NCBI RefSeq assembly: GCF_001717465.1
Contig: NZ_CP017074.1
Location: 677,162 to 741,161 of the forward strand
From: Luteimonas sp. JM171
Lineage (GTDB): Bacteria > Pseudomonadota > Gammaproteobacteria > Xanthomonadales > Xanthomonadaceae
DNA: 64,000 bases
Direction of reading: 5' to 3'
The translations under genes and the position numbers were made by a program. The notes beneath the pieces are model-generated. The model saw nothing but the letters and a program-made list of their open reading frames with translations. It searched no databases and was not told where the DNA came from. Below are positions 11,569 to 19,962 of this stretch, piece by piece. The first letter of the stretch is position 1; every line of letters begins with the position of its first letter.

Positions 11569-11821
11569 AAGTCGAGCTTAGTGTCAGGGTCACCCCAAAC
11601 GCAATGTCCGTGACAAGACTTTTGCGCCTAAATCGCCGTCAGATCCGGACCGCTCGCATGAACGTGGATTCTCGCCCCCTCTCAAAAACTTCTTGTCAGG
11701 CACTTTACACTTTAAATATCAATAGCTTAGAGGCGTACATTGGTATGTCGTGTGTGAAATTATCTGGACATAGAGACAATTAGCGGATTACAGCGATTTT
11801 CATCGCCCAAGTTCTCATAAT

Positions 11822-11839
11822 GTCCACCCATAGCCACCA
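11822..11839 (+). other. tRNA 3'-end fragment, probable attachment site
   Basis: GTCCACCCATAGCCACCA reads as the end of a tRNA: T-stem strand CCACC, seven-base acceptor strand CATAGCC, discriminator A and CCA. The preceding bases are not a T-loop, so no complete tRNA is present. A terminator hairpin starts 19 bases downstream, as behind a real tRNA gene. The simplest reading is the tRNA-side copy of an attachment core left by an element inserted to the left. Confidence 0.45.
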
Positions 11840-11858
11840 TTCTCGGAACAGTCGTATG

Positions 11859-11880
11859 CCCGCGATTTGCGGGTTTTTTT
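11859..11880 (+). terminator. Intrinsic terminator after the tRNA fragment
   Basis: CCCGC-GATTT-GCGGG followed by seven T. It points rightward, and no plus-strand coding gene lies immediately upstream, so it most likely belonged to the tRNA gene whose 3' end remains at 11822-11839. Confidence 0.75.
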
Positions 11881-11940
11881 GTGCCTGCAGCCCTTCCCGC
11901 GCCCCCCTCCGCGATCCCGAATTCCGACGCTTCCAGGCCT

Positions 11941-11976
11941 CTGTGACACTTTCTGTGACAGTTTCATGTGTCACAG
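11941..11976. promoter_or_regulatory. Inverted repeat ahead of hsdR
   Basis: CTGTGACAC and GTGTCACAG form a perfect 9-base inverted repeat with an 18-base spacer, and CTGTGACAG sits in the middle. Three near-identical TGTGACA/TGTCACA boxes 136 bases before hsdR suggest a regulator binding site. No regulator is encoded beside it. Confidence 0.4.
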
Positions 11977-12111
11977 GGTTCGGCGAGCGCTCGAAAACGA
12001 CCCCAGCACTCAATCAGAACGGGCCGCCCGGGAAATGGTGCCCGGCCCTGCCGACACTAGAAGGCGTTCGGCGGCATACTGGCCCAAGGGGAGACCGGGG
12101 CCGCTCACGGA

Positions 12112-15100
12112 ATGAAGGAAAACCACCTCGAAGACGCCTGCCTGGATTGGCTGGCCAGCGCAGGCTGGACGACTGCGGAGGGCGAGGTCCTGGCGCCCGA
12201 CGAGGAGCGCCGGCGGTGGTCGGATGTGGTGCTGACCGGGCGCCTGCGCGCGGCCGTCGCTCGCCTCAATCCGACGCTCGCTCCCGCAAAAGTAGACGAG
12301 GTGGTGGCGCGGGTGTCCGGCTACGGCCACCAGTCCCTGGTCGACGGCAACCGGGAAATCTACGACTGGCTTCGCAACGGGGTGCCACTGGAGCGCACCA
12401 CCCCCGACGGCAGGCGCGAGGTGCTGCGGGTGCCGGTGATCGAATTCGGGGACAGCAACGACCTACTGGCTGTGCGCCAGTTCACGGTCCAGGGCTCGAA
12501 GCTCCGGCGGCCCGACATCGTGCTGTTCGTCAACGGCCTGCCGCTGGTGGTGATCGAGCTGAAGAACCCGGCCGACCTCAACGCCGACCATGTGTCCGCC
12601 TGGAACCAGATCCAGAACTACAAGGCCGAGATCCCGCAGCTGTTCTGGTTCAACCTGCTCAACGTGGTGTCCGACGGCACGGTGGCGCGCTACGGCTCGC
12701 TGAGCGCGGAGCTCTCCCGCTACTCGCGCTGGCGGCTGCTGGATGGAAAGAAGGTCGGCAAGGAGCAGCTGGAGCTGGAAGTGCTCATGCGCGGCCTGCT
12801 GGAGCCCGGGACGCTGCTCGACTTCTTCCGCGGCTTCGTCGCCTACGGCGGGGCTGACGGCGGCGCCAGCTTCAAGATCATCGCGCAGTGGCACCAGTAC
12901 CACGGGGTGAAGAAGGCCGTGGAGCGCGCGGTCGAGGCGCTCACCCGGCGCAAGGACGGCAAGGGCGGCGTGATCTGGTTCACCCAGGGCTCGGGCAAAT
13001 CCCTGCTGGCGCTGTTCTACGTGATGGCGTTGCGCGACCGGCCGGAGTTCCGCAACCCGACCGTGGTGATGGTGACCGATCGCAACGACCTGGACGGCCA
13101 GCTCTACGAGACCTTCGCCGACAGCGCCTGGTCGCTGCGCGCCACGCCGGTGCAGGCCGACAGCCGGGAGGACCTGCGGCGGATGCTGTCCGAAGTGCAG
13201 GCCGGCGGCGTGTTCTTCACCACCATCAACAAGTTCGCGCCCGAGCCGGGGCAAACTTCGGTACCGGTGCTGTGCGAGCGCGACAACGTGGTGGTGATCG
13301 CCGACGAGGCGCACCGCACCCAGTACGGCTTCCGCGCCGACATGGACACGAAGACGGGGAAGACGAAGTACGGCCTGGCCAAGTACATGCGCGACTCCCT
13401 GCCCAACGCCATCTACCTGGGCATGACCGGCACCCCGGTGAGCCTGGACGACCGCGACACCGAGGCCGTGTTCGGCAGCTACGTCGACGTCTACGACATG
13501 ATCGCCGCCCAGGAAGACGAGGCGGTGGTGCCGGTCAGCTACGAGTCGCGGATCATCGAGCTGCGCTTCAACGAGGCCGAGAAGCAGGCGCTGATGGACG
13601 AGTTCCTCGACGCCACCGGCGACGAGGACGAGGCCGAACAGGACCGCACCGCCAGCCGCCATACCCGGCTGGAAGCGCTGGCCATGGCCGATGGCCGCAT
13701 GGCGACCCTGGCCGAAGACCTGGTCCAACACTGGGAAGCGCGTAAGCAGTCAGTGGCCGGCAAGGCGATGATCGTGGCCGTCTCGCGCGAGGCCGCGGTG
13801 CGCCTGTACAACGAGATCGTGAAGCTGCGCCCGGACTGGCATTCGGACGACATCAACGCCGGCCGCATCAAGGTGGTGATGACCGGCAGCTCGGCCGACC
13901 CGCCGCACTTCCAGCCGCACCGCACCGACGAGACCGACCGCAAGCTGCTGGAGAAGCGTTTCAAGCAATCCCCCGACGACCTGAAACCGAACGAGGTGCC
14001 GCTGGAGCTGGTGATCGTGCGCGACATGTGGCTGACCGGCTTCGACGCCCCGCCCGTGCACACCCTTTACGTGGACAAGCCCATGCAGGGCCACGGCCTG
14101 ATGCAGGCCATCGCCCGCACCAACCGCATCTGGAAGGACAAGCCCGGCGGCCTGGTGGTGGACTACATCGGCATCGGCGAGGAGCTGAAGAAGGCGATCC
14201 GGCAGTACACGCGCGACAGCGGCAAGGAGCGCGAGCCGGTGGATACCTCCGGCACGGCGCTGAAGATCCTGCTCGATACGCTCGACGTGATCCGCAAGGA
14301 GTTCTTTGCGGGCTTCGATTACGAAGGATTCGAGGAGCCGAAATGCGCCTTGGCGCTGCTGGCCCCGGCGGTGGATCACATCATTCAGCTGGATCCGCAG
14401 TCGGACGAGAAGTGCCGCAACCGCGGCGTGCGCGCCTACATGGACCAGGTCGCCAAGCTCACCCGGGCGCAGGCCCTGGCCGGCACCCGGGCCGAGGCCA
14501 TGGCAGTGCGCGAGGAGATCGCCTTCTTCCAGGCGGTACGGGTGAGCCTGATCAAGCTGACCCGCTCGGCCGGCGGCATGTCGCGGCTGGAGAAAGAGGC
14601 CGCGCTGCGCCAGCTGGTGGCCAAGGGCGTGCTGGTCGAAGGCGTCAACGACCTCTACAACACGCTGGGACTGGAGAAGCCGGACATCAGCCTGCTGGAC
14701 GAGCGGTTCCTCGCCCAGATCCGCGAGATGCCCACGAAGAACCTGGCCGCCGAGCTGCTGGAGCGCCTGCTGGCCGACCAGATCCGCTCGCGCGGCCAGA
14801 AGAACGCGCTGCAGGGCAAGGAATTCGCCGCCCGGCTGGAGGAAGCGATCAACCGCTACCAGAACCGCGGCTTGACCACGGCCGAGGTGATCGAGGAGCT
14901 GATCCGGCTGGCCAAGGAGATCAACGAGGCCCGCCCGCCGGATGGCATGAGCGAGGAGGAGTTCGCCTTCTACCAAGCGCTGGCGGAGAACGAGTCCGCC
15001 GTGCGCGAACTCGGGCACCCCACCCTGCGCGTGCTGGCCCAGGAGCTGACGGACAAGCTGCGGAAGTCCGCGACGATCAACTGGCAGAACCGCAGGGACT

Positions 15101-15231
15101 CACGCGCGCGGATGGTGGCGATGGTCAAGGTGCTGCTGGCGCGCTATCGCTATCCGCCGGACAAGCAGCCGGAGGCAACGAAGAAGGTTATCGAGCAGGC
15201 GGAGCTGCTGGCGGATTCGTGGGCTGAGTGA
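12112..15231 (+). CDS. hsdR: Type I restriction enzyme, R (endonuclease/translocase) subunit
   Basis: A 1039-residue HsdR. The N-terminal PD-(D/E)xK nuclease domain has D135 in RRPDIVLFVNG and E149/K151 in VVIELKN. The superfamily 2 motor follows: Walker A TQGSGKS near 293, VIADEAHRTQ near 398, GMTGTPVS near 438 and QAIARTNRIW near 665. A helical C-terminal region binds the methylase complex in this family. Together with HsdM and HsdS it cuts unmodified DNA after ATP-driven translocation. The gene is on the opposite strand from hsdM and hsdS, 3.4 kb from hsdS, so it must have its own promoter. Start ATG 12112 has a weak ribosome site. Confidence 0.95.
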   Translation: MKENHLEDACLDWLASAGWTTAEGEVLAPDEERRRWSDVVLTGRLRAAVARLNPTLAPAKVDEVVARVSGYGHQSLVDGNREIYDWLRNGVPLERTTPDGRREVLRVPVIEFGDSNDLLAVRQFTVQGSKLRRPDIVLFVNGLPLVVIELKNPADLNADHVSAWNQIQNYKAEIPQLFWFNLLNVVSDGTVARYGSLSAELSRYSRWRLLDGKKVGKEQLELEVLMRGLLEPGTLLDFFRGFVAYGGADGGASFKIIAQWHQYHGVKKAVERAVEALTRRKDGKGGVIWFTQGSGKSLLALFYVMALRDRPEFRNPTVVMVTDRNDLDGQLYETFADSAWSLRATPVQADSREDLRRMLSEVQAGGVFFTTINKFAPEPGQTSVPVLCERDNVVVIADEAHRTQYGFRADMDTKTGKTKYGLAKYMRDSLPNAIYLGMTGTPVSLDDRDTEAVFGSYVDVYDMIAAQEDEAVVPVSYESRIIELRFNEAEKQALMDEFLDATGDEDEAEQDRTASRHTRLEALAMADGRMATLAEDLVQHWEARKQSVAGKAMIVAVSREAAVRLYNEIVKLRPDWHSDDINAGRIKVVMTGSSADPPHFQPHRTDETDRKLLEKRFKQSPDDLKPNEVPLELVIVRDMWLTGFDAPPVHTLYVDKPMQGHGLMQAIARTNRIWKDKPGGLVVDYIGIGEELKKAIRQYTRDSGKEREPVDTSGTALKILLDTLDVIRKEFFAGFDYEGFEEPKCALALLAPAVDHIIQLDPQSDEKCRNRGVRAYMDQVAKLTRAQALAGTRAEAMAVREEIAFFQAVRVSLIKLTRSAGGMSRLEKEAALRQLVAKGVLVEGVNDLYNTLGLEKPDISLLDERFLAQIREMPTKNLAAELLERLLADQIRSRGQKNALQGKEFAARLEEAINRYQNRGLTTAEVIEELIRLAKEINEARPPDGMSEEEFAFYQALAENESAVRELGHPTLRVLAQELTDKLRKSATINWQNRRDSRARMVAMVKVLLARYRYPPDKQPEATKKVIEQAELLADSWAE

Positions 15232-15495
15232 GTAGTGCTCTTGGGTGGCAGCTTGCGATCCGAGGCCGCCGATCGCCTGCCGCGCAAAAGCACTCTGTCC
15301 CCTGACGCTTTAGTCCGGGATTGTCCCCGGGTGGGAGCGGAGTCGGCACCTATCGGCGGGGGTGTCGGCCCGTCTTTTATACGAAAGCAACACATCGCTT
15401 CATCGGCATGGAAGTTATCCACAGAATATCAACGCAAACGGAACAATCGTCTCGGCCCGCTTTCCACAACGTTCCGCCGAACTCCGCCTAAGCCC

Positions 15496-15527
15496 TTGAC
15501 ACTTGGATGCGTCTCATAAGCTGAGAC
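15496..15527 (+). promoter_or_regulatory. Promoter-like and operator-like sequence between hsdR and the 15925 gene
   Basis: A consensus -35 hexamer TTGACA (15496-15501) is followed by a perfect inverted repeat GTCTCA-TAAGC-TGAGAC (15511-15527) in the spacer/-10 position. No clear -10 is seen. The 15232-15924 stretch has no convincing gene; it also holds one consensus DnaA box (TTATCCACA, 15415-15423) and the hairpin at 15642-15669. Confidence 0.3.
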
Positions 15528-15641
15528 ACGGATGACACAATATGTAGGGGAAAGAAATTTTTATAGACACCATTTGCGGGGGTCCGTCGCCGTGCTACCA
15601 TCTAGCCGCAAATAGAACACTGAATGTGACGAGCATCCAAG

Positions 15642-15669
15642 AAAAAACCCTCGCTGGCAGGCGAGGGTT
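15642..15669 (-). terminator. Intrinsic terminator pointing leftward
   Basis: AACCCTCGC and GCGAGGGTT form a perfect 9-base stem; on the minus strand it is followed by a run of six T. The only minus-strand candidate in front of it is a 75-codon frame from TTG 15907 to 15680, whose stop lies 11 bases before the stem. Either that frame, a small RNA, or read-through control of hsdR on the other strand may explain it. Confidence 0.55.
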
Positions 15670-15924
15670 CGTTCCACAACTACTGACTGCGTAAGGAGGT
15701 GCCCAACCCAAACCTGAACGAACTGTCCAACAGGGCGGATTGGGGCAAGACAACGCAGGCAGCCTTGACCGGTACGGAATTATAGGCGTTTTCGCCGTTT
15801 CCGTAAACGTCTACGAAGTCCTCGAACGACTCCGGCCATATCGGCAATCTACGACCCCTTCTTTGGGAGCGGCGGTTTCCTGTTGGGTAGTTGCAATGAC
15901 CCCTCAACTACGGAAACACAGATC

Positions 15925-16593
15925 ATGACCGCACTACCGAAGTTCGACCCGTCTAAGCCGGTTGTTGTCAATCCGCGTCTCTCTGTACGCAATGCTGCGA
16001 AGTTCGTGCAGTTGCCTGCTACGGAACAGATGCGGCTTCTCCACAACCAGAAGTTCCCGAAACAAAGGCCGCAGGTGTTCATGCAGCCCTACTACGCTCC
16101 GCCGATCAACGGCATCAGGAGTTTCCTTGAGCGTGGCGTGGCTGCGTTGCCTGATGCTCGGGCGCAATTGCAATCCATCAAGATTGCTTCGAGGCGAATG
16201 CACTGCACTCGTGTGCTGGAGTCTTTCGTACAGTCGGAGCACGCCAAGCGTGACTTGAGGCCGCAACCTACTCCGCGCTACTACATCGACTTGAACGGAC
16301 TTGAGTTGCGCTTGGCACCGGATCTCGTTGCGCTCGATGGCGACGAACTGCGATACATCTACTTCAACGCGAATGCTCACGAGCAGGATCCAAAAACCGC
16401 GCGGCTGCAACTGGAGTTTGCGTACTGGCTTCTGCGAGAGAGCGGAGTAGATGTGTTGCCGCGTCAGGTCGAACTCATAGACCTATTTTCTGGGAAGCTG
16501 TTCTCTGGCAGGAAGCCACGCAAGACGAGCCTGCGCGACCTTGCAGACAATGCGCAGATCATCGTCACGCTTTGGCCGACGATAGACCCATAA
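15925..16593 (+). CDS. Hypothetical protein within the restriction locus
   Basis: A 222-residue protein; start ATG 15925 (MTALPKFDPSKPVVV) is preferred over upstream in-frame codons because the sequence before it is not protein-like. It is basic in the N-terminal half, has no signal or membrane segment, and has a central LELRLAPDLVALDGDELRYI in which PD could be part of a nuclease fold, but no matching ExK follows. It lies between hsdR and the convergent nuclease gene and shares their lower GC content. Family not recognised; an accessory role in defence is an inference from position only. Confidence 0.6.
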   Translation: MTALPKFDPSKPVVVNPRLSVRNAAKFVQLPATEQMRLLHNQKFPKQRPQVFMQPYYAPPINGIRSFLERGVAALPDARAQLQSIKIASRRMHCTRVLESFVQSEHAKRDLRPQPTPRYYIDLNGLELRLAPDLVALDGDELRYIYFNANAHEQDPKTARLQLEFAYWLLRESGVDVLPRQVELIDLFSGKLFSGRKPRKTSLRDLADNAQIIVTLWPTIDP

Positions 16594-16613
16594 GCTGTGA
16601 GATATTAAGTCAC

Positions 16614-16646
16614 AACGCCGCCGGTGTTTTGTCACCCGGCGGCGTT
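16614..16646. terminator. Strong hairpin between convergent genes
   Basis: AACGCCGCCGG and CCGGCGGCGTT pair perfectly over 11 bases with an 11-base loop, 20 bases after the stop of the 15925 gene. T-tracts are poor on both sides, so it may act as a weak bidirectional terminator. The remaining stretch 16647-16907 shows no gene or repeat that I can recognise. Confidence 0.5.
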
Positions 16647-16907
16647 CTCATGTCGGCAAAATCAACGCCCATTGTGGACACCATCGGTTTTGGGCAGCGC
16701 GCCTAGCAGGGAAGCGCCGCATGCGTGTGCACGACAACACCGCGCCGACCATGCGCCATTCCTTATACCAGCCTTGCAAAGTCGATAGCACCCGAATGCA
16801 AGGGCCTAGCCTTGCAGCTAAGCCGTTGTCCGTTCTTGCGCGCTTGCTGGCCTCGACGTGACCTGAACTCATCTGATCTATCGAACAGGTTCACAGGGTA
16901 GATATGG

Positions 16908-18494
16908 CTATCCTGTCGAACGACTGGCTGCTGCCAACACGGGATCAAGCAGGGCATCGAACTGTGCGTCGAAGCTGCCTATGGTATGGGGAAGGACGCC
17001 TGGGAAGCGATTCTTGAGATCGTTGATATAGCCGACGCCAACGAACTGCAGACTATTGGTCAGTCCGAAGACGTCTTCCATCGTGCTTTCCAACAGAGCG
17101 GCGCAGCAGTACATGGCTTCCTCGAAGCCAAGGACGCGGTACGGGACCGTGTCCAATAGCTGGGACGACAACTGTGCGTCAGCCAACTTCGATATCACAT
17201 GCTCATGCAGCATCTTGGATGTGATATCGCTGAACAAGAACCAGTCTTCCAGTGTGATCACGATGCAGTAGAACTGGCCTACTACCTGTCCATCAGTCTC
17301 TCTGCGCCGCATCGCCCGATTGATGTTTTTATAGTTCTGGACGACCGCCTCGGCCAAAATGGCGAGTTGCCCCTTCAGCTCGTCTAGGTCTTCCGCAACA
17401 GCACCCGCCAGGGACAGTCGTTTGCCCTTGCACTCAACATAAGCGATTCCATCCTCGGCGCTGACGATCCAGTCCGTTCCGTCGAATCGCTGTCCCCCGA
17501 TATACTCTTTCTCCGGTCGCTGAACAGCGTACTTGGGCCGTAAGCTTGCCAGCATCTGTCCGGAGACGTCCTCCACCGCCTGGCCGAACGCCGTAGAGAA
17601 CCCCTTGGTACTGAGCAGGTCGTAATAAACGCCCTCAGTCAGACGCCGCTCGAGGGCAGGTGGGGAGGGGCAATACACCCTCTCAGGATGTTTAGGATCC
17701 AGTCCGACCAACGGCTTGTAATGGATGGCATTAAACGTGTATTCCCAGCATTCGTTGAGTCGCTGGGTCTCAATGAGCTTGACCCTAACGTCAGCCAGGG
17801 CGCCCACTATGCGATCGAAGAAGCGGGACGATTCTTCGCCTCCAATGCCAAGAACGGCGAAGTCGGTCTCTGTGTTGATCCTAGGGCGTTGCCACGATGA
17901 GGCGATAGTGGCGAAAGCGAGGATGAAATAAGCATCCACAGAGATCCCAAGCTTGCTTTCGAACAGCGCCTTCAGATCAACCGAGCTGTACAGAGCCAGA
18001 TAGCGACCAAGCTTGACACCGTTAGTCCGAGAAAACCTCGGGAACTGCTGGTGTGCGATCCGATGGAGGGTGAGCATGATCCCACCCTCGACATTCGGGT
18101 CGAATGAGTCATTAGCAAACTCCTTGATTGTATTCAATGCGTGGGACAAATCGTCCCATCTGGCAAGCGACTTCTCGCAAGGTCGCCCTGACCTGTCGGC
18201 ATGCAGTAGCAGCTCCCGGGCGAGCAAATCCACCTCATGAGGAAAAAGGTAGCGCTTGAGGTCTCTGGGAAATCCCTGCCTATCCCTATGGTCGTATCCG
18301 TACGGCAGCGGAACGCCGCCAGACACCAGCCGCGAGTACTGCCAGACATGGGCCAGAGACTCTTCTAACGACAGCTTCCTCAGTGCCGATTTTACCCTTC
18401 CATAGTCTGCAGGCACGGCCATCTCCCCCTGATCGATAAGCCCGAAAACTCTACCAAGAAGTAGGGTTGAGGGCTGCCAGGCTTGGAAGTTCAA
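16908..18494 (-). CDS. PD-(D/E)xK-type nuclease-like protein linked to hsdMS
   Basis: About 528 residues if the TTG at 18494 is used; it is the first possible start after an in-frame stop, and a start slightly downstream (for example ATG before AVPADYG) is possible. The first 300 residues are helical without a known motif. Near residues 339-355, TDWIVSAEDGIAYVECKGKR gives the D-x(n)-ExK core of the PD-(D/E)xK fold, followed by a long helix (LDELKGQLAILAEAVV). It is 125 bases behind hsdS on the same strand and probably in the same transcript. A restriction-like or antiphage accessory nuclease is the likely role; the family is not identified. Confidence 0.7.
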   Translation of the reverse strand: MNFQAWQPSTLLLGRVFGLIDQGEMAVPADYGRVKSALRKLSLEESLAHVWQYSRLVSGGVPLPYGYDHRDRQGFPRDLKRYLFPHEVDLLARELLLHADRSGRPCEKSLARWDDLSHALNTIKEFANDSFDPNVEGGIMLTLHRIAHQQFPRFSRTNGVKLGRYLALYSSVDLKALFESKLGISVDAYFILAFATIASSWQRPRINTETDFAVLGIGGEESSRFFDRIVGALADVRVKLIETQRLNECWEYTFNAIHYKPLVGLDPKHPERVYCPSPPALERRLTEGVYYDLLSTKGFSTAFGQAVEDVSGQMLASLRPKYAVQRPEKEYIGGQRFDGTDWIVSAEDGIAYVECKGKRLSLAGAVAEDLDELKGQLAILAEAVVQNYKNINRAMRRRETDGQVVGQFYCIVITLEDWFLFSDITSKMLHEHVISKLADAQLSSQLLDTVPYRVLGFEEAMYCCAALLESTMEDVFGLTNSLQFVGVGYINDLKNRFPGVLPHTIGSFDAQFDALLDPVLAAASRSTG

Positions 18495-18618
18495 GAACGC
18501 GACTTAGGGCTTTTGAACCATGGCAAGAGCTGCGGTTGGCTGCACCCCAAAGGCATGCAATGGTCCGGCGACTTTTGCGGAGGTCAGACCGCGAAAGCAC
18601 AAGCCTCAGCGTGTCTGC

Positions 18619-19962
18619 TCACGTCGGCAACTTCTCGATCGCTTTTTCGGCCTCATGAATACGGATCCTGCCGGAGATCAGTCGAGGAAGCAGGGTGTCG
18701 CGCAATGCGGCGAGGCTTGCTGTCTGAAGCCCATTGGCTCGGATACGTTCGAACAACGGGGTAGCCATCAGCCCAAACACAGCAATGGTCTGCTCCGGGG
18801 GTAGGAACGTAATGATCCGTTTGAAGCTCTCCCGGGTGATGGTGTCGAACACTGCGCCATGCGCGATCTGCTGCAACTGCTCGACGAAGCGCAGGGTCGA
18901 GAAGTAGATGAAGGCTTCGCCGCCTTCAACTCTTGGGCGTAAGGCATAGCAGGACTGGTTCATCGCCATCGGCACGCCCGCCATCGCGACTTTTCCAACG
19001 GTCCCACGCGCGGAAATGATTGTGGTCATCGGCGGCAACAACCTTGCGGAGCAGTTTGCCAGCCCGAGCTCGGTGATCTTCTTTGCGGTGTCGAGAGTAA
19101 AGACCTGCCCGTTGGCAGGAGCATCTACCACCGAAAACCAAGGGATATCACCGCCCCAGTATTCGCCCACAGATGTCTTCGGAGTGCCACCTCCAACAAT
19201 CTCCAGCAGCCCATCACTTCCGCCCACGGGCCAGCCTTTCGGGATCGAGCCGAGTTCGGAATCTTCGAACTCGCTGGGAAACAGCGCGGCGGTGGCGGCA
19301 TCCATGCCTTCCGGCTCCCGGCCATCGGCCTTGGCGCGGACGGGGTCGAAGTCCACGAACCAGGACTTGAACAGGGCTTGGGCGATGGCTTCGAGGGTGG
19401 CGTTGGTTTGGCGCAGGTTGTCGATGCGGTCGTCCAGGCAGCGCAGAGTTTGAACCACCGATCGCTGGTGCCGCAGAGGAGGAGCGGGAACGACACACTC
19501 GCGAAGTGACTTAAGAGGGGTAGCAATCCCGGGAGTCCCGACTTGCGAAGCGTTCCTTAGCAATTCGGCACGACCCGACGCACTCGTGAAGAAGTAGTAC
19601 AGGAAGTCTGGAACAACTCGACTCTCATCGAGCGAGATCTTCATCAGACTGGTAGATAGCGCGTATCGATGACCATCCGCGGGAACAATGCCGACTTCCC
19701 CGATCGCACCGCGGTGTGGAAATACAAGGTCCCCGGGCTTCAGGTTGGCGTTACCCAGCTCGGCGGCCTTTTCGTCGGTGATGAATACGAAATCTCCCGA
19801 CAGGAGGCGGCCTTTTCCGAGGTTGCTCCCCCGAATTACCGCGACACCCTCAGCCACATAACAATCGGCTTTCATTCGGGAGCCAAACGGGCCAATCGCA
19901 ATAGAACCAGCAACGGGGGCGGCAAGCTGATCAAGCCGACAGTTCGGCCACTCAGACGCCAT
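18619..19962 (-). CDS. hsdS: Type I restriction enzyme, S (specificity) subunit
   Basis: A 447-residue HsdS with two target recognition domains, each followed by a conserved helical spacer. The first half ends with PPLRHQRSVVQTLRCLDDRI, and the second with a similar region near LAALRDTLLPRLISGRIRI. It determines the DNA sequence recognised by the HsdM2S methylase and the HsdR complex. The start overlaps the end of hsdM by 11 bases, so translation is coupled. Length is normal and the frame is intact. Confidence 0.95.
   Translation of the reverse strand: MASEWPNCRLDQLAAPVAGSIAIGPFGSRMKADCYVAEGVAVIRGSNLGKGRLLSGDFVFITDEKAAELGNANLKPGDLVFPHRGAIGEVGIVPADGHRYALSTSLMKISLDESRVVPDFLYYFFTSASGRAELLRNASQVGTPGIATPLKSLRECVVPAPPLRHQRSVVQTLRCLDDRIDNLRQTNATLEAIAQALFKSWFVDFDPVRAKADGREPEGMDAATAALFPSEFEDSELGSIPKGWPVGGSDGLLEIVGGGTPKTSVGEYWGGDIPWFSVVDAPANGQVFTLDTAKKITELGLANCSARLLPPMTTIISARGTVGKVAMAGVPMAMNQSCYALRPRVEGGEAFIYFSTLRFVEQLQQIAHGAVFDTITRESFKRIITFLPPEQTIAVFGLMATPLFERIRANGLQTASLAALRDTLLPRLISGRIRIHEAEKAIEKLPT

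Noticed and set aside
11780..11840. A complete tRNA gene
   Set aside because: Only the T-stem strand and acceptor end are present; there is no T-loop, anticodon stem or 5' acceptor strand that pairs.
15415..15423. Consensus DnaA box TTATCCACA downstream of hsdR
   Set aside because: A single box with no cluster, no AT-rich unwinding region and no replication gene nearby; probably chance.
15235..15519. 94-codon plus-strand frame after hsdR
   Set aside because: No ribosome site, no protein-like pattern, and it runs through the promoter-like region.
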